In this document: positions 35,595-44,178 of the stretch, piece by piece
Position numbering within the stretch: the first letter of the stretch is position 1
Layout: the number at the start of each line of letters is the position of its first letter
Assembly (NCBI GenBank): GCA_036847185.1
Contig: DAIUAM010000004.1
Coordinates: forward strand, 33,499 to 97,498
Length of the DNA: 64,000 nucleotides
Reading direction: 5' to 3'
DNA from: UBA4738 sp002413305
GTDB lineage: Bacteria > Actinomycetota > UBA4738
Position numbers and translations under genes: made by a program
Notes under the pieces: generated by a model
The model's input: the letters and a program-made list of their open reading frames with translations, nothing else
Database searches by the model: none
Told to the model about the DNA's origin: nothing

Positions 35595-35650
35595 GGAGGA
35601 CGAACACCTTCGATCCGTGCCTTCGTGCGCGCTGAAAGGAGCCCACACCT

Positions 35651-36835
35651 ATGACGTCCTCCGTCATCGTCTCCGGAGCCCGGACCCCCATCGGCAGGTT
35701 CGCCGGCGGCTTCAAGGACCTCCCCGCCGTGAAGCTCGGCGCCCACGCGATCGCGCATGCGGTCCAACGGAGTGGCGTGGCGCCCGACCAGATCGACTAC
35801 GTGATCATGGGCCAGGTCATCCAGGCCGGGGCCGGGCAGATCACCGCCCGCCAGGCAGCCATCCTGGCCGGGCTCCCCAAGGAGGTCCCGGCGATCACGA
35901 TCAACAAGGTCTGTCTGTCCGGGCTGAACGCCATCGCCCTGGCCGACCAGCTGATCCGGGCCGGCGAGATCGAGGTCGTGGTGGCCGGCGGGATGGAGTC
36001 CATGACGAACGCGCCGTACCTCCTGCCGAGCGCCCGGTTCGGCGCCCGGATGGGCAACGCGGAGCTGGTCGATTCCATGGTCTACGACGGCCTGTGGTCG
36101 ACCTTCACGGACCAGCACATGGGCGACAGCTCCGACGAGGTGAACAGCGAGCTGGAGATCACCCGCGAGGAGCAGGACGCCTGGTCGGCACGTTCGCATC
36201 AGCGCGCCGCGATGGCGTGGGACGAGGGCCGGTTCGCCGAGGAGGTCGTCCCTGTCGAGATCCCGCAGCGCAAGGGCGACCCGGTGGTCGTGGCGAAGGA
36301 CGAAGGAATCCGGCCCGACACCACGGCCGAGTCCCTGAGCGCCCTGAAGCCGGCCTTCAAGAAGGACGGGACGATCACCGCGGGGAACGCCTCGCAGATC
36401 AGCGACGGCGGCGCGGCGGTCGTGGTCATGAGCCGCCAGCGGGCCGACGCCCTGGGTCTCGAGCCCATGGCCGAGATCGTGGCCCACGGCATGAGCGCCG
36501 AACGCTACGCCTGGCTCCACACGGTCCCGGCGCTGGCCCTGCAGAACGCGCTGAAGAAGGCCGGCAAGGACGTCCACGACCTCGGGCTCCTGGAGATCAA
36601 CGAAGCGTTCGCCTCCGTCGCTCTCAACGCCGCCCGGATGCTCGGCGCGGACGAGGAGATCGTGAATGTGAACGGTGGCGCGGTGGCGCTCGGTCACCCC
36701 ATCGGGATGAGCGGGTGCCGGCTGGTGCTGACCCTCGCCTACGAGATGCGCCGACGGGGGGTCGAATTCGGCGGCGCCGCCCTGTGCGGCGGCGGCGGCC
36801 AGGGCGACGCCCTGATCATCCGCAACCCTTCGTAG
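35651..36835 (+). CDS. acetyl-CoA C-acetyltransferase (thiolase)
   Basis: 394 residues, standard biosynthetic-type thiolase. Nucleophilic Cys88 lies in NKVCLSGLNAIALA; the catalytic His is in NVNGGAVALGHPIGMSGCR and the base Cys in GAALCGGGGQGDALI. It condenses two acetyl-CoA to acetoacetyl-CoA (or cleaves 3-ketoacyl-CoA). With HBD, Ccr and MeaA in the same window it would start the ethylmalonyl-CoA pathway, and it can also receive the acetoacetate branch of leucine breakdown. ATG has AAGGAG 9 nt upstream. Confidence 0.93.
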   Translation: MTSSVIVSGARTPIGRFAGGFKDLPAVKLGAHAIAHAVQRSGVAPDQIDYVIMGQVIQAGAGQITARQAAILAGLPKEVPAITINKVCLSGLNAIALADQLIRAGEIEVVVAGGMESMTNAPYLLPSARFGARMGNAELVDSMVYDGLWSTFTDQHMGDSSDEVNSELEITREEQDAWSARSHQRAAMAWDEGRFAEEVVPVEIPQRKGDPVVVAKDEGIRPDTTAESLSALKPAFKKDGTITAGNASQISDGGAAVVVMSRQRADALGLEPMAEIVAHGMSAERYAWLHTVPALALQNALKKAGKDVHDLGLLEINEAFASVALNAARMLGADEEIVNVNGGAVALGHPIGMSGCRLVLTLAYEMRRRGVEFGGAALCGGGGQGDALIIRNPS

Positions 36836-36898
36836 TAGCCACCTCCCGCCGCGGGAAGCAGCCTCCCGGGAGAGATTCGCGGTAGACCCCTTCCCACG

Positions 36899-39073
36899 GT
36901 GGGGCTGCAGACGGACAATCGACCCGTGATGTCCGCCCGGCTGGCAAAGCGCGTGACCTGGACCGTGTGGGGGGTGGCGTTCGCCCTGCTGGCGGCTGGG
37001 GTCGGGCTCACCGTGGCGAACCGCTCGACCATCGACGTCAACACCGGATTCCTCTACGCGGTGATGTGGCTGTCTGCGGCCGCCTACTCCACGGTCGGCG
37101 GCCTCATCGCCCGGCGGCAGCGTTCGAACCCCATCGGCTGGCTGTTCTGCTTCATGGCGGTGGCCTTCGCGATGATCCCCCTCTCGCAGGAGTACGCCAT
37201 CCGGGGCCGATTCCTCGTGCCGGGTTCGCTCCCCGCTCCGAACTGGTTCGGGTTCGCCCAGAACTGGCTGTTCCTGTCGCTGTTCGGGCCGATCGCCCTG
37301 GTGTTCCTGCTGTTCCCGAACGGCACGCCGCTGTCGCGGAGGTGGCGGGTCGTGGTGTGGGCGGCGGCCGCCTCCGGCGCACTGGCGCCGCTGATCGAGT
37401 TCGTCGCCCCCGACACGTCCAGCGGGACCGGTGGCAACCGGCTGCTGCTCCATGGGGGCCTCGTCCCCAACCCCATCCGGATCGGGTGGTTGTCGCCGAA
37501 CGGGAACGCGGCCGGGCTGGCGCTGCTGGTGTTGTTCGCGGCGTGCATCGCGGCCGCGGCCTCCGTCGTCCTGCGCCTGCGCCGCTCGAAGGGCGTCGAA
37601 CGCCAGCAGGTCCGGTGGCTGGCCTACACAGGCGCCGCCGCGGTGCTGTTGATCCCCGTGCTTCCGCTCGGCGTGGCGCTGAATAACAACACCATCCTGG
37701 GGGATCTCTTCTGGTACGGGATCATCTCCGTCCTGGCACTGGGGATCCCTCTTGCCTCGGGGGTCGCGGTCCTGAAGTACCGGCTGTACGACCTCGACGT
37801 CGTCGTCAAGAAGACGGTCGTCATCGGCGTGCTCGGCGCGTTCGCCACGCTCGTGTATCTGGCCGTGGTCGTCGGGATCGGGGCGGCGGTGGGGAGCCGG
37901 AGCAACGGTGCCCTGACCCTGGCCGCGGCGGCCATCGTGGCCATCGCCTTCCAGCCGCTGCGGTCCCGGGCCCGCCGGTTCGCCGACCGGGTGGTCTATG
38001 GCGAGCGGGCCACGCCCTACGAGGTGCTGTCCGAGTTCTCCGACCGCATCTCGGCGAGCTACTCGACGGACGACGTCCTGCCCCGGATGGCGGAGATGGT
38101 GGGGCGGGGGACCGGCGCCGAGCGGGCCACCGTCTGGCTCCGGATCGGGTCGGAGGTCCGGCTGGCCGCGGCATGGCCCAGGCTGGAGGACCAGGAGCCG
38201 GCGGTGGCGGCGGCTTCGGGGGAAATCGAACCGCTCGCCGGGGACGGCACGACCTTCCCCGTCCGCCACCGCGGCGAGCTGCTGGGGGCTCTGGGGGTGA
38301 CCATGCGGCCCGCCGAGCCGATGACCCCGACCCAGGAGCGCCTGATCGGCGACCTCGCCGCCCAGGCCGGCCTGATCCTTCGCAACGTCCGGCTGATCGA
38401 GGAGCTCCGGGCTTCGCGGCAACGCCTGGTCGCGGCCCAGGACGCGGAGCGCCGCCGGCTGGAGCGGAACCTCCACGACGGAGCGCAGCAGCAGTTCGTG
38501 GCCCTGCGGGTGCAGCTCGGTCTGGCCCAGCGGCTGGCCGGGAAGGATGCCCCGGAGGTGGCCGAGCTCCTGGAACGGCTGCAGGCCCAGGCGGGAGAGG
38601 CACTGGACGACCTGCGCGACCTGGCTCGGGGGATCTACCCGCCGCTCTTGGCCGACCAGGGACTCACCGCCGCCCTCTCGGCGCAGGCGTCGAAGGCGGC
38701 GGTGCCGGTGCAGGTCGACGTCGATGGCATCGGCCGCTATCCGCAGGAGACGGAGGCGGCAGTCTACTTCTGCGTCCTGGAAGCGCTGCAGAACGTGGCG
38801 AAGTACGCCGGCGCCAGCAGGGCTCAAGTTCGTCTCCGGGCGGTCGACCGCGAGCTCGCCTTCGAAGTCGTCGACGACGGGAAGGGGTTCGACCCGGAGG
38901 GCCGGCCCCTGGGCTCGGGACTGCAAGGGATGGCGGACCGGCTGGATGCGCTCGGCGGCGGGCTGGAGGTCCGCTCGGCGCCCGGGCGCGGGACCACCAT
39001 CGCGGGCCGGCTTCCCTTGCCCCTGTCGCCGGCACCCGCCCACGCTCCCGCCGACGCGCTATCGTCCCCCTGA
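36899..39073 (+). CDS. membrane sensor histidine kinase (HisKA_3/NarL type)
   Basis: 724 residues from GTG 36899 (ATG 36929 also possible). Seven or so transmembrane helices occupy the first 330 residues, then a GAF-like domain (about 370-500), the phosphoacceptor DAERRRLERNLHDGAQQQ (His about residue 529), and a HATPase domain with EALQNVAKYAGAS (N box), VVDDGKGFDPEG (G1) and GSGLQGMADRL (G2). Such kinases phosphorylate LuxR/NarL-type regulators, but no response-regulator gene is adjacent, so the partner is encoded elsewhere. The ligand is unknown. Confidence 0.92.
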   Translation: MGLQTDNRPVMSARLAKRVTWTVWGVAFALLAAGVGLTVANRSTIDVNTGFLYAVMWLSAAAYSTVGGLIARRQRSNPIGWLFCFMAVAFAMIPLSQEYAIRGRFLVPGSLPAPNWFGFAQNWLFLSLFGPIALVFLLFPNGTPLSRRWRVVVWAAAASGALAPLIEFVAPDTSSGTGGNRLLLHGGLVPNPIRIGWLSPNGNAAGLALLVLFAACIAAAASVVLRLRRSKGVERQQVRWLAYTGAAAVLLIPVLPLGVALNNNTILGDLFWYGIISVLALGIPLASGVAVLKYRLYDLDVVVKKTVVIGVLGAFATLVYLAVVVGIGAAVGSRSNGALTLAAAAIVAIAFQPLRSRARRFADRVVYGERATPYEVLSEFSDRISASYSTDDVLPRMAEMVGRGTGAERATVWLRIGSEVRLAAAWPRLEDQEPAVAAASGEIEPLAGDGTTFPVRHRGELLGALGVTMRPAEPMTPTQERLIGDLAAQAGLILRNVRLIEELRASRQRLVAAQDAERRRLERNLHDGAQQQFVALRVQLGLAQRLAGKDAPEVAELLERLQAQAGEALDDLRDLARGIYPPLLADQGLTAALSAQASKAAVPVQVDVDGIGRYPQETEAAVYFCVLEALQNVAKYAGASRAQVRLRAVDRELAFEVVDDGKGFDPEGRPLGSGLQGMADRLDALGGGLEVRSAPGRGTTIAGRLPLPLSPAPAHAPADALSSP

Positions 39074-39098
39074 AGGATCCACCCCCCAAGGAGACGAG

Positions 39099-40265
39099 AT
39101 GACGGAAGACCGGTTCAGCCTGCCATCCGAACTGGAAGAGTTCCGGTTTCTGGTCCGCGAGATCGTCGAGGAGCGCATCGGGCTCGCCAGAGCGGCCGAG
39201 ATCGACGAGACCGACGAATTCCCGTGGGACGTCCACAAGACGTTCGTGGAGAACGAACTGATGGCCGTCGGCTACCCCGAGGAGTTCGGCGGGTCCGGCG
39301 GGGGCTCGCTGACGTTCGCCGTGATGGTCGAAGAGATCTCCCGGGTGTCGGCGGGGTCCGCCCTGATCCCGCTGGTGTCGCGCTTGGGCGCCATCCCCAT
39401 CATGCTCGCCGGCACCGATGCGCTGAAGGAGGAGCTGTTCGGCGGCATCTCCCGCGGTGAGCACCAGATGTCCTACTGCCTCACCGAGCCCGGCAGCGGC
39501 TCCGACAGCGTGGCCATGAAGACCCGCGTAGAGAAGCTCCCCGGCGGCGGATACCGGTTGAACGGGACGAAGCGCTTCATCACCGGCGCGGGGGTCAGCG
39601 ACGCCTACACGGTCTTCGCGACCCGCGACCCCGAACTGAAGGCGAAGGGGATCTCCGCCTTCGTCGTCTACAGCGACGACCCCGGCGTCACGTTCGGCAA
39701 GCTCGAGCACAAGATGGGCATCCGCGGCTCACCCACCCGCGAGGTGTACTTCGACCATGCCGAGATCCCGGCCGATCGGCTGATCGGGCAGGAGGACGAA
39801 GGCTTCACGTACGCCATGCAGACACTGGACTATTCGCGACCGACGATCGGCGCGCAGGCCCTCGGGATCGCCCAGGGCGCGTTCGACTTCGCCGCCAGGT
39901 ACGCCACCGAGCGGCAGCAGTTCGGCAAGCCGATCAGCTACTTCGAAGGCCTGCAGTTCATGCTGGCCGACATGGCCATGGAGATCGAAGCCGCCCGCCT
40001 GCTGGTCTACAAGGCGGCCAGCCTGGTCGAGGCCCACGACCCGAAGATGACGCTGTTCGCCTCCATCGCGAAGTGCTACGCCGGAGACACCGCCATGAAG
40101 GTCACCACCGACGCGGTACAGATCCTGGGCGGCTACGGGTACATGCAGGAGTACCCGGTCGAGCGGATGATGCGCGACGCGAAGATCACCCAGATCTACG
40201 AAGGGACGAACCAGATCCAGCGCGTGGTCATCGCCCGGAACATCTTGAAGTCGATCACCGGATGA
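39099..40265 (+). CDS. acyl-CoA dehydrogenase
   Basis: 388 residues. ATG follows AAGGAG by 9 nt. YCLTEPGSGSDSVAMKTRV is the FAD/substrate signature, GIRGSPTREVYFDHAEIP and the C-terminal QILGGYGYMQEYPVERMMRD with IYEGTNQIQR complete the family, including the base Glu. It oxidises an acyl-CoA to the enoyl-CoA. In this pathway setting methylsuccinyl-CoA dehydrogenase or a branched-chain acyl-CoA dehydrogenase is possible. The thioesterase gene overlaps its stop by 4 bases. Confidence 0.92.
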   Translation: MTEDRFSLPSELEEFRFLVREIVEERIGLARAAEIDETDEFPWDVHKTFVENELMAVGYPEEFGGSGGGSLTFAVMVEEISRVSAGSALIPLVSRLGAIPIMLAGTDALKEELFGGISRGEHQMSYCLTEPGSGSDSVAMKTRVEKLPGGGYRLNGTKRFITGAGVSDAYTVFATRDPELKAKGISAFVVYSDDPGVTFGKLEHKMGIRGSPTREVYFDHAEIPADRLIGQEDEGFTYAMQTLDYSRPTIGAQALGIAQGAFDFAARYATERQQFGKPISYFEGLQFMLADMAMEIEAARLLVYKAASLVEAHDPKMTLFASIAKCYAGDTAMKVTTDAVQILGGYGYMQEYPVERMMRDAKITQIYEGTNQIQRVVIARNILKSITG

Positions 40266-40834
40266 GCCCGGACGACGAGCGGCGCCTGCCATGGGGGCTG
40301 TGGTACCAGCCCCCGGAGCAGACCGAGTGGGACCTCAAGCCCCGGCCCCCCTCCGCGTCGGCGGTCATCCTGTCCGAGCCGATCGGCGTGGCCGGGGCGA
40401 ACCTCCTCGGCAACGTCCACGGCGGGACCGTGATGAAGCTGGTCGACACCGCGGGGGGACTGGCGGCCATGAAGCACTGCGGCGGGCCGGTGGTGACGGC
40501 CGCGCTCGACGAGATGACGTTCCTGGAGCCCGTCTTCGTCGGCGAGCTGGTGACCGTGAAGGCGATGGTCAACGACACCGGCCGGACCTCGCTGGAGGTC
40601 GGCGTCCGTGTGGAGGCCGAGAACCTTCGAACCGGCCGCACCGTCCACACCTCCAGCGCGTACCTCGTCTACGTGGCGCTCGACCGGGACGGCCGGCCGA
40701 GGCCCGTCCCGCCGGTCGTTGCCGAGGACGACGAACAGCGCCGGCGCCAGCGCGAGGCGAAGCTCCGCAGGGAGGCCAGCCTGGCCAGGAAGCGGGCCAT
40801 CCTGCAAGCACGCCGAGCCAAGGGCGAGGGCTGA
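40262..40834 (+). CDS. hotdog-fold acyl-CoA thioesterase
   Basis: 190 residues. GNVHGGTVMKLVDTAGGLAA carries the Asn and Asp expected at the active site of cytosolic acyl-CoA thioesterases (YciA/BACH type), with DEMTFLEPVFVGELV and HTSSAYLVYVAL as later strands. The basic C-terminal tail (about 150-190) is an odd extension. It hydrolyses acyl-CoA, perhaps trimming side products of the neighbouring dehydrogenase. A mesaconyl-CoA hydratase (also a hotdog fold) was considered but the motifs fit a thioesterase. Confidence 0.85.
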   Translation: MSPDDERRLPWGLWYQPPEQTEWDLKPRPPSASAVILSEPIGVAGANLLGNVHGGTVMKLVDTAGGLAAMKHCGGPVVTAALDEMTFLEPVFVGELVTVKAMVNDTGRTSLEVGVRVEAENLRTGRTVHTSSAYLVYVALDRDGRPRPVPPVVAEDDEQRRRQREAKLRREASLARKRAILQARRAKGEG

Positions 40835-40900
40835 CCCGACCACCAGGTCCGGCAACTGTCTCCGTCATTGCGCGTGCCCAGGTTGGAATATTTCGCGTCG

Positions 40901-40908
40901 CTAATTAG
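40901..40908. promoter_or_regulatory. A/T-rich palindrome before the MarR gene, candidate operator/promoter
   Basis: CTAATTAG lies 11 bp before the MarR start within an unusually A/T-rich stretch (about 40885-40915) of an otherwise GC-rich region. MarR genes are often autoregulated at such sites. Confidence 0.35.
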
Positions 40909-40919
40909 TCTTACGAAGT

Positions 40920-41399
40920 ATGGGAGATGTGAGGACCGACCTGGGCATCGAGACGCCCGAAGTGCGCGGAGACGAGCTGGTCCAGCTGGCCGCGCGGCTC
41001 CGCCTGGCCATCGTCCGGGCCAACCGCCGGCTCCGGCAGGAGGCCGACGTGGACGTGACGCCAACGCTCCTCTCAGCGCTGGCGACCGTGCAACGCCTGG
41101 GCCCGCTCACCCTCGGCGAGCTGGCCATCGCCGAGCACGTGCAGCCGCCCTCCATGACCCGCGTCGTGGCTCGTCTCGAGGAGGCGGGGTTGGTTCGCCG
41201 CCAGGCCGACCTCGCAGACCGACGGGTCTCCCGGGTCACGGCCACGACGCAGGGGAAGCAGCTGCTGGACAGGAGCCGCTCCCGCAAGACCGCCTTCCTG
41301 GCCCGCCGCATCCGGGACCTCTCGCCGGACGAACGCGACACGCTGGGGCGGGCCGCGGCGCTGATCGAGCGCCTGCTGGCCGAAGACGACCGCCTGTGA
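40920..41399 (+). CDS. MarR-family transcriptional regulator
   Basis: 159 residues. Winged-helix pattern TPTLLSALATVQRLGPLTLGEL (helix pair), VQPPSMTRVVARLEEAGLVRR (recognition helix) and LADRRVSRVTAT (wing), followed by a dimerisation helix. It probably represses the MFS exporter gene, whose GTG start overlaps its stop, as is usual for MarR-exporter pairs, and responds to the exported compound. Confidence 0.9.
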   Translation: MGDVRTDLGIETPEVRGDELVQLAARLRLAIVRANRRLRQEADVDVTPTLLSALATVQRLGPLTLGELAIAEHVQPPSMTRVVARLEEAGLVRRQADLADRRVSRVTATTQGKQLLDRSRSRKTAFLARRIRDLSPDERDTLGRAAALIERLLAEDDRL

Positions 41400-42805
41400 G
41401 CCGATTCCGCGCGGGCGCGACCCGGACGTTCAGCTCGCTCCGGATCAGGAACTACCGGCTGTATTTCCTCGGCCAGATCGTCTCGCTCTCCGGAACTTGG
41501 ATGCAATCGGTCGGCCAGGTCTGGCTCGTCCTGAAGCTGACCGGGTCCGGGGTCGACCTCGGCCTGGTGGTCGCCCTGCAGTTCCTGCCGGTGCTGCTCG
41601 GCGGCTCGTGGGGTGGGGTGATCGCCGACCGGGTCGACAAGCGGAAGCTCCTCATCGTCACCCAGACGGTCTCCGGCCTGTTCGCCCTGGCGCTCGGCGT
41701 GCTCACCGTGACGAACGTGGTCACGCTGTGGATGGTCTACGGGCTGGCCCTCGGCCTGGGGTGCGTGACCCTGGTGGACATGCCCGCCCGGCAGAGCTTC
41801 GTCATGGAGATGGTGGGCCGCAAGGACCTCGCGAACGCGGTCAGCCTGAACAGCGTGGTCGTGAACGCCGCCCGCGTGGTGGGCCCGGCCCTCGCCGGCC
41901 TGCTGATCGCCACCGTCGGCATCGGGATCTGCTTCCTCCTGAACGCCGTCTCCTACGTCGCTGTGGTGGTGGCGCTGGTCCGGATGCGGGCTGCCGAGCT
42001 CGACCGCGGGGCTCCGATCCCAAGGAAGAAGGGCCAGCTGCGGGAGGGGTTCCGGTACGTGTGGTCCAAGCCCGACCTGCGGGTCCCGCTGCTGCTGATG
42101 GCCGTGGTCGGGACCATTGCCTACAACTTCTCGGTCACCTTCCCGTTGATCGTGCACCGGGTCTTCCACGGAGGGGCGGGCGTGTACGGTGTGCTGTTCG
42201 CGGTCATGGGGACCGGCGCCGTGGCCGGTGGGCTGGTCGTGGCCGCCAAGGCTCGGGCGACCCGCGAGCTGCTGGCCGCCGCCACCGTCGGGTTCGGCCT
42301 GGCGATGTTCGCGGCCGCCTACATGCCGAGCCTGCCGCTGGAGATCGCGGTGATGCTTCCGGTCGGGGCCATGAGCACGACGTTCATCGCCACGTCGAAC
42401 TCGCTGCTACAGCTCAGCGCCAGCCGGGAGATGCGGGGCCGGGTGATGGCCCTGTTCGCGATCACGTTCCTGGGATCAACTCCCATCGGCGGCCCGTTCA
42501 TCGGGTGGTTCGCGCAGGAGTTCGGGCCTCGCTCGGCGCTGGCGCTGGGGGCTGGGTCGACGCTCGCGGCCGGGCTCCTGGCGGCGAACACCCTCCGACG
42601 GGCCCGCCGCCGCGCTGCCCCTCGGCGTTTCCCACGAGGAGCGTGCGGTGGAGGAGCTGCGGGTCGGCCAGCTGTCAAGCGCGCCGGATCCCTCGGCCGG
42701 TACGGCCGCGACCGGTTCAGCCGGTCGAGACCTGACCGGGGGGCGAAGCGACGAACACCGGCGCGGACGTCGGCGCCGGGCTCCCGCCCGGTGGTTCCAC
42801 GCTGA
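41396..42805 (+). CDS. MFS transporter (EntS-like)
   Basis: 469 residues from GTG 41396, overlapping the MarR stop. Twelve-helix MFS layout: YFLGQIVSLSGTWMQSVGQVW, VVALQFLPVLLGG, the loop GVIADRVDKRKLL (A-motif like), and LVDMPARQSFVMEMVG, characteristic of the EntS/MFS_3 group. Last helix near residue 400, then a Arg-rich tail that overlaps the convergent anti-sigma gene by 89 bp. Likely a drug or metabolite exporter controlled by the upstream MarR protein. Confidence 0.9.
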   Translation: MSRFRAGATRTFSSLRIRNYRLYFLGQIVSLSGTWMQSVGQVWLVLKLTGSGVDLGLVVALQFLPVLLGGSWGGVIADRVDKRKLLIVTQTVSGLFALALGVLTVTNVVTLWMVYGLALGLGCVTLVDMPARQSFVMEMVGRKDLANAVSLNSVVVNAARVVGPALAGLLIATVGIGICFLLNAVSYVAVVVALVRMRAAELDRGAPIPRKKGQLREGFRYVWSKPDLRVPLLLMAVVGTIAYNFSVTFPLIVHRVFHGGAGVYGVLFAVMGTGAVAGGLVVAAKARATRELLAAATVGFGLAMFAAAYMPSLPLEIAVMLPVGAMSTTFIATSNSLLQLSASREMRGRVMALFAITFLGSTPIGGPFIGWFAQEFGPRSALALGAGSTLAAGLLAANTLRRARRRAAPRRFPRGACGGGAAGRPAVKRAGSLGRYGRDRFSRSRPDRGAKRRTPARTSAPGSRPVVPR

Positions 42806-43445
42806 CCGCGAGCAGCGAGAACGACGGATCGATCGAGACCGGGCTCAGCACCCCTCCGCCCGTCGGTGAGAACGTCCCGGCCGGGTGCATGGGGCCGGTG
42901 CCTCCCGACTGGAACCACAGCTCGTAGACCTTGCCGTTCGGCGGGGCGGTGATGTTCGAACCGACGACCCAGGCCCGGCGGGTGCCCGGCGAGAACGCCA
43001 CCGCGAGCGTCTGCCCGGCGGACGCCTTGAAGCTCACGACCCGGACGCCTCCAGGGCCGTTCGGCGCCAGCGCGTAGCCGACCGCACCGGCCACCAAAGC
43101 CAGGACGGCGGCGACCGCGGCGGCGGCCGCCCAGCGCCGAACCCGCCCGGTGGAGATGGATCGAACGGTCGCGGGCCCCGCTGGGACCACCCGGTCCACG
43201 CCGCGGGCGAGCTCGATGAGCCGATCCTCGGCTCCGGCCGAAAGCGGTAAGGGATCGGCAGCCATCGCCAGGCGGCCCGCGGTTTCGGCGTAGGCCATGA
43301 TCAGGCGGCGGCAGTCGGCGCAGTCGGCGCCATGCCGGGCCATCTCCGCGATCATCCGCTCGTGGTCGGCCTCGGACAGGCCGTCCAGGGTGTCGGCCGC
43401 GATCAGTTCCTCCAGCTCGTCGTGAGGCAGCTCGACGGGGGTCAT
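42717..43445 (-). CDS. RskA-type anti-sigma factor
   Basis: 242 residues, ATG 43445 overlapping the sigma stop by 4 bases. An N-terminal ZAS-like zinc site (EMARHGADCADCRRLI, H-x3-C-x2-C), one transmembrane helix (AAAAAVAAVLALVAGAVGYA, about residues 115-135) and an extracytoplasmic RskA domain (VVGSNITAPPNGKVYELWFQ, ending near AVSVEPPGG) make the class clear. It would hold the ECF sigma factor at the membrane and release it on proteolysis. Confidence 0.9.
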   Translation of the reverse strand: MTPVELPHDELEELIAADTLDGLSEADHERMIAEMARHGADCADCRRLIMAYAETAGRLAMAADPLPLSAGAEDRLIELARGVDRVVPAGPATVRSISTGRVRRWAAAAAVAAVLALVAGAVGYALAPNGPGGVRVVSFKASAGQTLAVAFSPGTRRAWVVGSNITAPPNGKVYELWFQSGGTGPMHPAGTFSPTGGGVLSPVSIDPSFSLLAVSVEPPGGSPAPTSAPVFVASPPGQVSTG

Positions 43446-44014
43446 CCGCTGGCCTCCAAGAGCATCGTGCGGAGCCGCCGCATCCCCAGGAGGGTCCGGC
43501 TCTTCACCGTCCCCAGGGGGAGATCGAGCTCCTCCGCGATCGTCGTCTGCGTCTTGCCTTCGAAATACATCATCTCGAGCACCCGGGCCTGCTCGACGGG
43601 GATGTCGCGGAGGGCCTCGCGGACCCGTTCGCGCGATTCGGCGAGATCGACCTCCTCGACCACCGCCGCTCCGATATCCTCCACCACGCTCTCCATCCCC
43701 TGTTCTCTGCTCCGCCGGCGCTGGGCCTCCTCCCGCCGCACCAGGTCGACGGCCCGGTGGTGCACGGTCGACATCAGCCAGGCGCGGAAGCTGCCCCGTT
43801 CCTCTCGGTATTGGCCGGGGTCGCGCCACAACGCGAGGAACGCCTCCTGCACGATCTCCTCCGCCAGGAACTGTTGGCGGACCATCCGGAACGCCAGGCC
43901 CTTGGCGAGGGGTGCGTACCGGACGAACAGCGCCCGGTAGGCGGTCTCGTCGCCCCCGACCACGCGCCGGACCAGGTCGCGATCGCGGGCATCCTCAAGG
44001 TCACGCACGATCAC
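43442..44014 (-). CDS. ECF sigma factor, SigK-like
   Basis: 190 residues from GTG 44014, preferred because GGAGGGAG lies 7 nt upstream; a GTG at 44068 would add 18 residues. Region 2: AEEIVQEAFLALWRDPGQY and GSFRAWLMSTVHHRAVDLVRR; region 4: VLEMMYFEGKTQTTIAEELD and GTVKSRTLLGMRRL. The paired RskA-like gene downstream suggests a SigK-type envelope-stress or redox response. Likely autoregulated; promoter not resolved. Confidence 0.9.
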   Translation of the reverse strand: MIVRDLEDARDRDLVRRVVGGDETAYRALFVRYAPLAKGLAFRMVRQQFLAEEIVQEAFLALWRDPGQYREERGSFRAWLMSTVHHRAVDLVRREEAQRRRSREQGMESVVEDIGAAVVEEVDLAESRERVREALRDIPVEQARVLEMMYFEGKTQTTIAEELDLPLGTVKSRTLLGMRRLRTMLLEASG

Positions 44015-44178
44015 GCGCGGTCTCCCTCCGTGGTCGTGTGCTTCGAGGACCGATGCCTGGTGGTTCACCCCTGCACGGCTCCTGCTCCCCTGCGTTCACC
44101 AGGCGTTCGCAGCGAAGTCGCCGCCGGATCACGGTCCGGACATCACACGAGTCCCATCGGAAGCGCCCCACGAAGCCC

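Noticed and set aside
35489..39043. 1184-codon minus-strand open frame opposite thiolase and histidine kinase
   Set aside because: Shadow of well-supported plus-strand genes with clear motifs.
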